From NCBI GenBank assembly GCA_026874595.1, contig CM049307.1:45445678-45509677 (forward strand): a DNA stretch of 64,000 bases. Direction: 5' to 3'. A program made the position numbers and the translations under genes. The stretch comes from Sipunculus nudus (taxonomy: Eukaryota; Annelida; Sipuncula; Golfingiida; Sipunculidae). Within the stretch, counting starts at the first letter, position 1, and every line of letters begins with the position of its first letter. Below the pieces are notes generated by a model. The model was given only the letters and a program-made list of their open reading frames with translations. It was not told the DNA's origin and made no database searches. This document shows positions 30,836-43,234 of this stretch, one piece after another.

Positions 30836-31672
30836 TAACCTGAGGTGGTACGTTGCATAATGCGGAAGTTGAAAGGTCACTAGTTGCAAAACGCCCTTTG
30901 CAAAGTTCTAGTTGGACAGACTTGCCAACACACTTGGCCTTGTTGAAAATGTTTATATTATTTTGGCGGCTGTTATTCATCACAATAAATGATGCACCAT
31001 CGGTTGTCTGTATATCTGATGTTGTTCAGATGGATATTTATATATCTTTACTGGAAAATGAGGACCCGTTTGGTAACGTTGCAGAGGAAGGTAATATTGC
31101 CGCGTAGTGTGTCGCAGATCCGTAAGGTAGCGAACTCCTCAGAACTGTAAGGAAGCAACGTCAGATGGTCAATAAGGAACCAATTATTTATGTCTGTGTG
31201 GCAATGGGCCAAGGTGAAGGTCAGCAATGGCGTGCGGAGAGCTGCCGGGAATGCAATTGTGTGCGAGTTGAAGGGCCAAATATGTGTGCATTCTGTTAGT
31301 TAGGGCATCTGACCTACGGTGATAGCCAAACTCGCCCACTGTCATGGCCCGTCTCTGAGGGCTAAGTGGGACAAACAGACAGGACAATTTTAGTAATATA
31401 TCATAGATTCAGTGACCGAGTTCTGGGACAACTTCATCTTGGTCTGTACCCAGAATCGAATTTATGATAAACAGTACCGAGGGACTAAAACCTGTGAAAG
31501 TCCATTATGTTGATTTAATATCCCGATGTTATATTTACACGTTTCTCCGTGGTCCTGCTATTTGAATGTCATAACATACCAGTAAATGTCCCCATCTGTC
31601 TTGGAAAATTATTCATAAAGGCACATCAGCGCCGGCTTCTAGTGCCCCCCATGCAATCACCATGCGGTTACG
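30836..31672. other. Non-coding stretch
   Basis: An 84-codon frame at 30853-31107 and a 67-codon frame on the other strand lack any recognised domain or splice context. No repeat family was recognised. Confidence 0.35.
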
Positions 31673-31770
31673 TCGATATTCGTGACAATTTCCTGTAGTG
31701 TCCGCAGCAGTTCACATCAATGGATACAGCCTCGCCATCAGCTCAGATAATGAACGTCGTAACAGTGGAA
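31673..31770 (+). repeat. Local direct repeat, first copy
   Basis: Shares GTCCG..GCAGTTCACATCAATG, CAGCCTCGCCATCAGCTC and AATGAACGTCGTAA with 32226-32315, about 550 bp downstream. The copy is directly followed by family E copy 2, so duplication and insertion are adjacent. Confidence 0.6.
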
Positions 31771-32024
31771 GTATGAATTTTAATAATAATAATAATAATA
31801 ATAATAACAGTTTGAAGGTTCTTTAAAATGTATTTTTGTTTATAAACACTTTCGCAGTTGTATTTTCGATCATTCAACCATAAATACAAATAAATAACTA
31901 AATATATGAATCTATAAATATTATACTATAAAATAGTTTCTTCAGCGGCGATCCAAGGTTTAAAAAAAAACATCATTTGATCAATTTACCTGATGAATTT
32001 TTATAACAAAAGGTAAATTATACA
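31771..32024 (+). repeat. Interspersed repeat family E, copy 2
   Basis: Starts TATGAATTTTAATAATAATAA with a pure (AAT)n tract, then TTTCGCAGTTGTATTTTCG and the other family E blocks described for 29053. Same orientation as copy 1, moderate identity. Confidence 0.55.
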
Positions 32025-32225
32025 GCCTTGCAAAAAGACGGTTTAGGACCAAAGTGAAGCTGTCAATCGTATGGGCCCAGAACACTGTCACTTAAGGAAA
32101 AGATATAATAATGTCCATCTAAACTTCATTAAATATACAGAAGATCCTAAGTACATCAATTATGGATGCAATAACAAATCTACTTGTTCATTTTTACTAT
32201 GCATATTAGCAAACGTACCATGTAT

Positions 32226-32315
32226 TCGTTACGATTTCCAATAGTGTCCGAGGAAGTTTACATCAATGCACCCAGCCTTGCCATCAGCTCGGAGAATGAA
32301 CGTCGTAAAAGTGGG
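32226..32315 (+). repeat. Local direct repeat, second copy
   Basis: Diverged copy of 31673-31770 (AGTTTACATCAATGCACCCA, GCCTTGCCATCAGCTCGG, AATGAACGTCGTAAAAGTGG) without an adjacent family E element. Confidence 0.6.
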
Positions 32316-34454
32316 CAAATATGTATTTCATGGAAAATATACTGAATAGGATTTTAGATATAATAGTCTATATATATTCAGGTGGCAGGATCACGGCCTA
32401 TAATGGATACATCCTTGAAAAGAAGCAGATATACGATAAATATAATAAAATAAACATTATATATTATTAGGGTATTCGTAGGTTAAGGTTGTCTACTTAG
32501 ATTAATAGTAATAAAGTAGTCAATCGTAAATAGTAAAAACAGTAAAGCTTTCAATTATTTTGATTGTTTTAGATGAAAATATCTATTTGGGTACTGTCAT
32601 CGTAGGACGGAGAAGATCACAATGTGGGCAAAAATGAAGATTTATCATTGAGCCCAACAGAGGTAACGGTTTTTATTTATTCTAATAGGCTTGAAGTATA
32701 AAAGTGAATTTCCTGCAGGCTTTATAATCAACTTTCTTTCATGTCACACTGATTGAAGCAATATATATTCCTAACTCTTTACTGTCAATAAAATGCGAAG
32801 AACACCCTGTTATTTCAATAAGAGCATACTTTGTTAAAAGGGTTTATTATATTAAAAACAGGAGGGAATAACCTTATGGTAACTTCCATTTAAGAAGACA
32901 GGGCCATAGGTTATAATTCTCTCTGACATCACAGTTACCATTTTATAATCCACATTATTTACCTTGAAAGTAACTTAAAATCTTTATATAAATGAAAAAG
33001 ACAAATAAAAAAAAGTCTATTGAGTAGGGATAGAATTGGCCAAATGACAAGGACGCGATGTCAATTGGTTTTTCTCCCAGTCGGATTTCATTTTTTATGA
33101 AAAATTTGAAATACTCTAATTAAGTTAAACTTCATTAAGACGTAATTATTTTATCATAAAAGGTTCATATAAAATCACATATAGGAAATTGTTTGTAATA
33201 ACGTTGATTTGGCTTTAGGTTTTTAATTTAAGACTGAACTTGCTAAAAGGTAGCTGCAGTTGGTCCAATAATAATAAATAAATAATTCCAAGTTATAAAG
33301 GGCCAAAAAAATTCATTTATATATGTAAGAGTTCTGGTATACATATTGTACGCATATTAGGCATTATGCAGCCGTCGGTGGGTAAAGGTTCGTTATTTAA
33401 CTATGGAATTAGTTTTTTACGTCAAAGTATATTAGTATATATAGTTGTGTATTAATTATTCGATTAATTAGTATGCGTATGTGTGTGTGCATGTGAAGGA
33501 AGGAATCGGGCAAGAGAAACGCTTTCTATACTCAAGTGGTTCACGTTAACCAATGTAGCAGTATGTTTTGAGGCTTCTATAAAGAACACGAAATCCAGTA
33601 ACAAAAGATAAAAATCTAATATTGGTAATGCAATTTCCTCTACACAGGCTGATTTTGAAAATGTCAGAATCTTTTTTTTTAATAGATAAATAACAGGTTA
33701 GGCCAGGTTCTTACAAAAAATATTATTTTTGCGCATCATTACTTTTCATATCAATGTAATGAAATTATACTGAAAAAATAAGGAGAACTCCATAGTAATC
33801 ACTGAAGCAGAAAATCAGGTATGTTAATCACATACGGAAATGAAAGATGATAGAGATTTGATCATCTGATTGCATTTTATACAAAATTTCCTGTATAAAT
33901 AAAATAAAAAAGATGCCCCGGTGAAGTCGAAAACAAAAGCTAGACAACACAAGAATACAAGAAGAAAACTTTAGCTTTTTTTATTAAAAACAAACATACC
34001 CTGAAACTACATCAATGAGAAAAACAAACCAGTAAAATAATGGATCGCTCTCTGGTTACCACAAACATATCGACGACAGATATCTTGGAATCGGCCAACA
34101 TCATGTGTTTTTAGAAGAATGATCAAAGAAGTTCTAGAATAACTGATAACCGAGACCGTCAAAGACATAGCTTTCGCAATAATATTCTAAAATATCCGAG
34201 ATATAGTCGGATATACCAATCTACTGACGCTCATCTTTTGTGGCAATAATGAAGAAATGCTAATTTTTCTGTCTAATCTGCTAGAACGGCAGAAATATCT
34301 GAACAGTCAGGCAACAGAGACTAGAATGTTCCATTCAAACTTATTGGATGTATATGCAGTGGCGTCAGGCTACCTTCAAGGGTGAGGGGATGGCTCGAGG
34401 TCGGAGGGTGATGATAGCTGGGACAACTTTTTATAATCATATATAAATAAGTAT
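32316..34454. other. AT-rich non-coding stretch
   Basis: No open frame of 60 codons and no recognised repeat for about 2.1 kb. Confidence 0.5.
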
Positions 34455-34482
34455 ATAAGTTGCATATATATTTATATATATT

Positions 34483-34543
<61 letters not shown>
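34455..34543. repeat. Compound (TA)n-(GA)n microsatellite
   Basis: A TA tract interrupted by TTTA is followed at 34501-34538 by 19 GA units. It abuts family D copy 3. Confidence 0.95.
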
Positions 34544-34546
<3 letters not shown>

Positions 34547-34772
34547 TTCAGAAAATGTCCCGAACTTTAGGGGTTAATAGTTTTATAAGTACTTTATGTT
34601 AGCTGATGGTAGTTAGGATGTAGAAAAATATATATTATTTGAAAATATCTCTGAAATTTCATTGGTCTAGGATTTCAACTTCCTGATTTATGACAAGAAT
34701 AAATTTGCATAGTGAAAATTGTTATATCCAATGCTATGCACTGCATGATGCACACGGCGGTGTCTTTGAACA
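34544..34772 (+). repeat. Interspersed repeat family D, copy 3
   Basis: Begins GATTCAGAAAATGTCCCGAA immediately after the GA repeat, then TTTAGGGGTTAATAGTTTTA, CATTGGTCTAGGATTTCAAC, TTCCTGATTTATGACAAG and GCATGATGCACACGGCGGTG. It matches the reverse complement of 11229-11510 over its length and 10600 onward in its second half. Confidence 0.65.
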
Positions 34773-35673
34773 GCGGTGATGAAATTTTGCTTCGGGATGA
34801 TAGGAGATCCTTTTAATTCCAAAAACAAATCAATATTCTGTTCAGTTTAGTTCTATACCTTTCAAAATTGTTAACATATTGAGTAAGGGCGATATACCAG
34901 TTATAAAAGAACAAAGTAATGAACTTCACCGCTACCCTGGCAAGACAAATATTTTTGCAAAAATCCGAATTTCGCAGAATAATCCGCTTCACAAGCATGA
35001 TCGCGCGACTTTCAGTTGAATCTTGTTTATTTACAAGATTAAACTGACAATAAAAATAAAATTCTACACACTAACCGCGAATTCCAGCTTATTCCAGTTT
35101 ATTCCAGCTGCGCCACGGTCATTTGTCATTTATTATCTTATATTTATGTTACCCAGTCCAAGATATCATCTGATCATCGTCTGTCAGAATGTGTCCTTGA
35201 CCTTGTCAGTCCAGTCAGAATATCCTGATAAAAAAGACTCATATTCTCATGTATCAAATTAATTAAATTAATTGGTTTACTCAAAATGTTTGCAAGGTAT
35301 GCTGCTGACTTTCTAAGAAACAACTACCGGAGTACCTGGCGTAACTAGCTAGATCATTGACCATTGTTTTTTTTAATAAACGGATTAAAAAATTAATATT
35401 GAATATATCGGTCAAAAACGGATGGACGGTTGGACAGACTATAAAAAACACCATATGTCAAAATATATCGCACATGATTCTCACGGTAATGAAAAGCTTG
35501 TATCACTCTTCACTACCCATTGTTATTGCAGTATCGTATGTTCGAACCATCTTGGAAGATTCATTAAGTTATAAATGTGATAAGTTAAAATTCAAAGTGA
35601 TTAGCACGGGGTTCTTTTCTCTCTGGCTTACGTCCGAGTGGCCAGTTCTCCTCTGAACAACAAGAATCAATGC
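34773..35673. other. Non-coding stretch
   Basis: Open frames at 35023-35262 and 35357-35656 (79 and 99 codons) have no recognisable domains and no splice support. Confidence 0.35.
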
Positions 35674-35739
35674 CGTCACGTCACCTACTCAATGATGTCA
35701 CGTCACCTACTCAATGACGTCACGTCACCTACTCAATGA
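35674..35739. repeat. Three 22-bp repeats with CRE-like cores
   Basis: The unit CGTCACGTCACCTACTCAAT + GA is repeated three times (35674, 35696, 35718), with one C/T difference in the second. The junction of units 2 and 3 creates the full palindromic CRE TGACGTCA at 35715-35722, and each unit has CACGTCA half-sites. It could bind CREB/ATF-type bZIP factors, but no promoter is evident nearby. Confidence 0.8.
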
Positions 35740-36644
35740 CTGACTTCATTGGCTAATACCGGTAAAGACATAAAAAATTGTGAGGTCACTGTAATTATTG
35801 ACCTCGCTAATATTACAATAAACTCGTAATAAACAAAACTCTTTATGGTATGATGCTGTCTGTCACATCATATCGTTATAAATACATATACAAGCACACA
35901 TTCAACTGTCACTTGAATGAATATCATCCCAGATAAAAAAACAAAGCGCTCTTTTCGTTCGCTTGTATCACTGCAAGAGAAAATAGATAAATTACCTCTA
36001 TACATTATCATTTAAAGAATACATATACCGATACCAGGAAAGTATTTTCATAATGGTGTTTTGCATTATGCATTGCATCAAACACAAGCGCAACTACTGA
36101 TTATTATTTTTTTTTTTTTTTTTTTTTGTTTGTTTAAGGAAATTAAGTGGTTGCACTTCCTTTTTTTCACATGAAATGGCAGTTTCTAAAATTGGTCACA
36201 GATGTCGCCACCTATCAAGCATTTTATTTACGAAAACATTTAACATTCAGTCCCAATCAATATGAATATATGAAACAAAGAAAGGCGGGTCAAGGAAAAA
36301 CAAAATGAGAAAAAATAATGTTAAAAGAACATTTAGTAAATAAAAGACAGACACAGAGTTAAGAATCTGCGACACTTATGTACTACCTGTATTGTTATAT
36401 TGCCCAGTGACTGGCAGAATGACTGTGGTAATCAAGAATAAACTGAATGCTTTTCAAAGAAAATGTTTAAGACGGATAAGAAGATTACAAATGTGCAACT
36501 GTACATGAGGACCAAAATAAATATAAGTAACCGAGAACATCAAAATTTGACGATTTAGGTGGCCAGGCCACGTCGTCAATAAAAAACAACAGTGACATTA
36601 AATTAGCTCCAGTTTGGACTTTGGAAGGAAAGTTACATTGGGGT
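35740..36644. other. Non-coding stretch with a T-rich homopolymer
   Basis: No gene recognised. A T run of about 24 bp lies at 36104-36127. Confidence 0.4.
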
Positions 36645-37185
36645 AGTCCGAAGACTAGTCTCCACCAATGATATAGGACTTAAGTCCCGGATTGGTCTCG
36701 AGTCCTCTTTTTTAAGGACTCGGTCTCCAACTTGGACTCGAGGGTCCTGGACTCGGACTTGTACTCGAACTCGGAGGTAAGACTAAAGCAATCAGCCACA
36801 GCCCATCTCGAGTCCAATAGAAAAGAAAACTCTGTCACAAATTACATAAAGACTGTGCACATGGGTGAACTACCAACAGAATAAAACAAAAATTAATACT
36901 ATGCATAACAAGTTTTGGCTCTGGATGAGGTGGTAAACGTAACCTTACATAAAATTTACATGATTATATGCTTTTAAAGTTTCTTTTAATAAGAAGATTT
37001 GTATTTGACACGGACTTGGACTCGGGTTCCGAATGACGAAGAATCGAAGAAGGTGGACTTGGACTCGAACCACAGGGACCCGGACCTGCACTCGGACTCG
37101 AGTGGCCTGAACTCGGGCCCGGATGGTGTGGACTCGACTACATCATTAGTCTCGACCAAGACTCTAGTGATCATTCGTATGTTAC
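36645..37185. mobile_element. Element with GGACTYG heptamer clusters at both ends
   Basis: Both terminal regions (36650-36780 and 37005-37160) are built from degenerate heptamers of GGACTCG/GGACTTG type, separated by an AT-rich core. The ends are imperfect inverted repeats: CCAATGATATAGGACTTAAG near 36664 against, in reverse, ACTAATGATGTAGTCGAGTCC-like text near 37150. The frames of about 75 codons on both strands arise from the heptamers. This resembles a non-autonomous DNA transposon with subterminal repeats. Exact borders and target duplication are unresolved. Confidence 0.5.
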
Positions 37186-38085
37186 GTGACAAGCCCAAGA
37201 TCATCTGCATGACCTCTGCTGCATGACCTCTTATGTCAACAAAGGAGTAAAGACGATAGAGATAGGTAGGTAAAGATGAACAAACAATGCCTTTTTTTTA
37301 TTATTAAATTTCATCAATCACCATTCTGCATTAACCGATATGGCAACATATGTACCTTCAAATATTTTATGCCTGAAATTTTCTGCTGACCCAGACTGTT
37401 CCCTGACCCCATTTTACTCACGCGAGATCTCGTCTATGAGGTCTCAATAGACACTGATCCTTAACGGAGGTTGCCCTGCCCCATCCCCAAAATGCACTCG
37501 CCAGTCACGCTAACCTTAAAGAGAACAACCATCATAATGTGCAGACTGTGCTTGCGTTTCAAGGGCGCCATCTATTGGGCATAGAATGTACCTTCCTGAC
37601 GTTGCTGCACACGTCTCCCTAATCGTGAATACTGTCATCCACTTGACCTAACAATGGCCGTTTTATCTCGCCAAAAGTTACCTATAAAACATGTGATCTT
37701 CCCTGTAATTTCAATTCAACATTCAAAGGATTATTCTTTCCTTTAAAATGAACCTGTAATTACTTTTGTATTTTTTATAAGGTGAACACCACAGAAATCA
37801 TTAGACACTACATTATCAAATATTACCGTATATAACGTTTTTGCCATAAAAAGCTTAAACTTTTGCAAACGCTTACTTTTATAATGTAAGCTGCAGAATT
37901 CTAATTATTGATCTTATAGGTTTCATTTATTTAAAGTCTCAACAACATATTTTGATAAATTTATAAATAACCTAATATCATGTAATGTAAATTAATGTAA
38001 ATTCATGGGATCTTTCTTGTTTGTTTTTATATTTTTAAAGAGACACGTCACTGAGATTAGACGAGAAAGGAGATCGACAGGTTTC

Positions 38086-38089
<4 letters not shown>
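37186..38089. other. Non-coding stretch
   Basis: No supported gene, repeat family or RNA recognised. Confidence 0.4.

Positions 38090-38154
<65 letters not shown>
38090..38154. repeat. (AT)n microsatellite
   Basis: About 65 bp of TA repeat. Confidence 0.95.
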
Positions 38155-38157
<3 letters not shown>

Positions 38158-38936
38158 GCTTCGTATTTGAGGGGATACAGTTTTGCTAATTACACTTTTT
38201 GAGTATTTCATTTTTACAATCTCTCCCTAAAGTAACCTTCAGAGAGTGTAAACATCAGTATCAGTATATCAGTACATATATTATGAGACTTATCTAATAC
38301 GCGCAAATACATCTTAACAATCTTAAATAATGAGGGCCCATGGAACATTGAACAAGTGGTAGAAAATACATATATGTTGTTGTAGATGACAATAATCCTT
38401 TGTCTTTGGAGTTTGGACACTACAGATTTGGATAGCCAACATGATATACCAGTTAAGACACATATTAAATGTGTTGATCGTGACGTATTGTTCGTGATCT
38501 GAAGGTGTTAATTTTAGCGATAATTTGCCTTTTGCGACTTTCACGAAAAGAAACCCTCGCGAATATAAAGCTACCGCGGTAACTTATTTAGGTTATGTTT
38601 GGAATAGATGGCGTGATACATGCGCTGTGTATCTACATTATTTGATTGGACAGTTTCAGTTTCAATTCGGCTTTAATGGTTTATGCCTGACAATTCAACA
38701 AACAATCAGGAGAGCGTTATCCCAGGCGGAATTTTGTGTTTGTAGGATGCTGCCATCTGCAGGGGTATAACGGTACCATTATTAGGTTTTCACTGCCAAA
38801 TTAAAGGATGCCGAAAAAAACAGTGATATGAATATCATGTCATTGTATCAATTGGGTATTTTTTCTGAATAGCAAACATAGAGTGCGGTAATCTTAACGT
38901 ATATACAGAGCCAGTTATGGCTGTGCTTTAAAGGGA
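38155..38936. other. Non-coding stretch
   Basis: An 81-codon frame at 38525-38770 and two minus-strand frames before it have no recognised domain. No splice support. Confidence 0.35.
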
Positions 38937-39541
38937 TATAATCAGGAGCTATATTATGTCTATTCTTTCACACTATCAGTTCAGTTTTGCTTAAACCATC
39001 CCAGCGAAACCATCCCAGCACACAGCCTCAGTAAGTCCCACACGGCTGTTTAGCACCTTGTTATGGTTCTGTGTTGAGAGTAAACACAGTTCACGTTTGT
39101 AATTTCCACACATGTACTTCCATGTCCTCTGATGTATCTCTGCTGGATGGACATTACGGTCCATGGGCCGAATGTAAATTCATTGTAGAACCTGTCGCAA
39201 CAGATCAGCACGATACGTCCGGGGCCTCAGCTGAAATGGCATGCACGGTATGAGCCCGTGTTCTGGGTCCCTAACGCGGGACGTTTCAGCCAGGGGGAAC
39301 GTATTACAATTTTGGGCCAAGTCTGTCAGGGACTGACAGGTGATGTGGCCCCGGCGATGCACGGAGTCCGCGCGCTGTGTTTATGTTGACGTCTGTGATC
39401 GCGCCCGGTCCACTTTATTCTAACACTCAAGCACAGGACGGTTTCAGGCAATATTTTTGCGGGTACAAATTTTTTTTTAAAGAGATTACCATATTTTTCG
39501 TGTTAATTCATCATGCTTTATAGATGATTAGGCCCCTTTAA
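38937..39541 (+). mobile_element. MITE-like repeat family A, copy 3 (most complete)
   Basis: Left end TTTAAAGGGATATAATCAGG, right end TGATTAGGCCCCTTTAA; the reverse of the right end (TTAAAGGGGCCTAATCA) matches the left in outline. The interior holds all blocks seen in copies at 9714 and 29530, including GGTCCCTAACGCGGGACGTT and CTGTGATCGCGCCCGGTCC. At about 605 bp with no transposase it is non-autonomous. Both ends lie in TTTAA text, so a TTAA target (piggyBac-like) is conceivable but not shown. Confidence 0.75.
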
Positions 39542-42500
39542 GCAAGAAACTATTCTTCTGAACCATACTATATTACAAATATGTAATTTTTAACTCAAAT
39601 GTCCCTGTGAATATGTCAGTTTTAAACTGATTTGTAAATATTCAAGATTAGGGCAGAGCAGTATGTAGAATGCTTCCCTGTTTACAAATAAACGAAGGCA
39701 ACATATATATATATCATTTAGATTACGCTGAATGTCTTATTTCTAATTTGGTCCTTGGTATCATATTACTGTTTATCTAACGTCTTGTTCATAAATTAAA
39801 CAATATGTTGTCGAGCATCGGACAACAATTAACTCACATATAATTATCACCACCGAGAACTTCACCAAGAAGAATCATCTTGAGTAGTTGCCTGGAAATA
39901 CCGGCTCTGTGGAATTAATGAGGTTATTTAGCAATAAACCGAGAAAGCAGAGGCAAGAAGCAGTTATTTGCGCCCACTTGTGTAGTTTACTTAAAAGGCG
40001 TCAGAGGGCACTAGCGGCGCTTTCCTTAGACCTCGATTGAAGTCCTGCATGTCTGAATTATGTATTTAAACATATTTTATTTCATTTCACTTATTTTTTT
40101 ATTATGTATACGTATATTGAACAAACTCTCTTAAATGTGTTAATTAATGTATATTATAGTAGTTATATTTAATATATCTATTTTGCAAACAGTGAAATAA
40201 AATAGTTAGATTTCAACATTTTAACAAATTGTTAACACACAGGCAAAGGATTAGTTTTTAGATAATATCAGTAATTACAAACAATATATATCTGGATGCC
40301 TGTAATATGATGGTTTATGCTAAATATTGATGCCGATGATCTTTATTTAAATATCGACGGCTCTCACTTAAATTACCCGCCTGCGTCACCTGCATGCAGC
40401 ACGAGAAATGATTTACACTATCTTGAAAAGCACACGACAACAAAGCAAAATAAAACAACCAGATGGCGTTTACAACGAATGGGTAGGTGGTGTAAAAATA
40501 AATTAATAAACACGAATTTAGAGGACCAGATTGGAAACATGAATTCTAACGGATATTATGTAGCCATAGAAACCGAAGTCAGAGTCCTTAATTATTTACA
40601 ATTACATTCAACTTAGACTTAGCAGGCTGAAATGGTATTCTCGCAATTGGGATGATGCAATGGTTACCAAAGTGACCCACAAATGCCTTTCGACTTAAGT
40701 CCAAACTATGACCTAGGCGACCGTTTTGCAACAGATCCATGTAAGGTGAATTAAACTGGAATTAAAATAAGTTATATTGCAGGTAAAACATCGGTAGCTT
40801 GAACAATGTTTGTAGAAAAGGATACATTTTCGTAGATTCCAACTCGGCTGCTTTCCGGAGAAATCGGGGAAAGGAAAGGGGCGCAAAGCTAAGAAGAGAA
40901 ATCCACAAGGAATTGATTCTCTGCTTGGATGACAAAACCCCAAACCCAGGATGCTACAACCAACATGTTACATAGGTAATATTCTCTAAAACGTTGCATA
41001 TACACACAATGTTAATTCATGTTTCATAAAGGTAAAAAACTTATATTTATTCATGTATTAGGACCCTTTTCATATGTATATATTCAATTAGCACTACATG
41101 TCTCTTTGACTGATTTGTAGTTATTGCTTTGTTATCGTTTCTTAAATATGTTTGATAAATGTACCGTTGTAACGGGACATATTCAAATCAAAGAATATCC
41201 AAGTATATTTCCTATATGCATAAGTATTTAAATATAAACATTCGTTTTACAGATAAGCATTTTTAACACAATATTTTTTTAAGAAATAATATGTTAACCA
41301 AACACATGGCGATCACTCATTGACATAATCAGATAATGCACATCTATTGCGTTTTCATACAGAGATCAACATTTTTATTATAAAAATATTCTTTTTAAAA
41401 TTCTCCTTTTTGATTAAAAATATCACGATGCTGGGTCATTTGCCAAAGCCAATGTTCTGTCATGGCCTGATTAGGCTGGGACAAGAGAGGAACAAAGATC
41501 GATATGTTGAAAGTGATTGAACTGTGTCGCTGCCTAGCGCGGGAACAAAACTGTTGGGTTTGCCGTCTCCGGTCACGTGCGCTGAACTCTGTGGCGGGAT
41601 CAGCTGATTGCTTCGCAACGCACGTCCCTGGTGCCAGGCAGTGCAAAAGTTCAATTTTCTGCCCATGCCAGGAATACCGTCTTCAGTAAGATTTTATATA
41701 ATCGCATACAAAATAACACCAGAAATCTGCATTTAAAGGAATGCAAACCTCCGCCATGTATGTGTTTGTGTGGTGGGGGTGTGTAAAAATTGTGGGATGC
41801 TCCAAAAACCGTGTTTACATTCATTTATTCGCCAAATATCCCCAGGTTCATTCGTGCACAAGTGTTTGTGCATTTGTAAATATTCCTTGATGACGTTCCT
41901 AAATCCGGATCACGTGCCAGATCCTCATCTAAATATATCCGATTCTTCCTTGGCCCATTCCCAAAATGCCCTGTAAATTTCATGAGAGTCTGTTGATGAT
42001 CGCGTGACATATGTTGAGAGCAAACACACGCACAAACAAACACACATACAAACAACCACACGAGCTTGGATGGACGCTACCCTCCTAATAGAGACAACAA
42101 TAAGACTGTGTTTTTGCTTAAGGATTTATTATGTTTAATGTTTTGTTATTTAGTTTTGTTATTTTGTGTGGAATAAAACGCTAAATGTAAAACATGTTCT
42201 TAGATGATTTTCATTAACTTTACTGGAGTTTTAGAATACAATCCATTAAATTTTGGATGTCATCTGAAGCACCATATTATGTTTCCGATTCTAGGATTCT
42301 ATCCCATTATTCCATACGCCTATTCCTTTACAATAGAGCTTGCAATTCATCGGGATTAGGGGTTCGGCTTTTTCCCAGTGACCTTGTTGTTGGACCGTGA
42401 CAAATATTTACCATGCTCCTGTATAGTGTTATTAAGACCGTGGCGGAGGTTCCTGTCTCTTACTACTTCCTTTTTCATTAAATAATTGTAAACCAATATA

Positions 42501-42771
42501 TACCAAATAGTAGGTGTGGGAAAGTGTCGCAGGATATAGATTTTTTTAAATATATGAGAATGAATAGAGATAAACTGAGGCACATTGAGGACTAAGTGGT
42601 AAATGATGTACAAAATGTTGCAGGAAATCATATTGGTCTCTTAGATAAATACTTTCACTGTAGAAAAGGTCTGTGCACGATCTAAATACCAGTGACAGAA
42701 CCACATTATTGCAAGACTACAAACAGTTTTTGCATCATGGTTCATCAGCCTATGTTCTGTGCACACACACG

Positions 42772-42774
<3 letters not shown>
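39542..42774. other. Non-coding stretch
   Basis: Mostly AT-rich. A 99-codon frame at 40317-40616 has a soluble-looking composition but no recognised domain. A GC-richer patch at 41450-41690 is open on both strands; on the plus strand its frame ends at TTCA/GTAAGA (about 41682), which resembles a splice donor, but there is no other support. I do not call genes here. Confidence 0.35.

Positions 42775-42808
<34 letters not shown>
42775..42808. repeat. (AT)n microsatellite
   Basis: About 34 bp of TA repeat. Confidence 0.95.
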
Positions 42809-42810
<2 letters not shown>

Positions 42811-42998
42811 TTATATAAGTATTTTTTACATTAAATGTAGACTATATATCATATATAGCCAATTTATGGCGAATACAACGTATTTCACTGATCAGTTGTT
42901 TTCCTCGACTGAGATTTTAGAAAAATCGTATAACCTCCAAACAATTGTTTCTGGGAATGGTTTTACAGTGTTAATAAATAAAATCCGAGCATCAACCC

Positions 42999-43111
<113 letters not shown>

Positions 43112-43234
43112 GTAGCTCAAAACCATTTAAAAGACAAACTATCACAAAGGGTGTTTTGTCGCGGAAATTCGCTCGTGTGGTAGACACAACAAGCAGATAA
43201 AATAACCATATCCTATTGACGGATTTACCTACCG

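Noticed and set aside
41504-41690. Plus-strand exon ending at TTCA/GTAAGA
   Set aside because: Only the donor-like string supports it; the reverse strand is equally open and no acceptor or start context is convincing.
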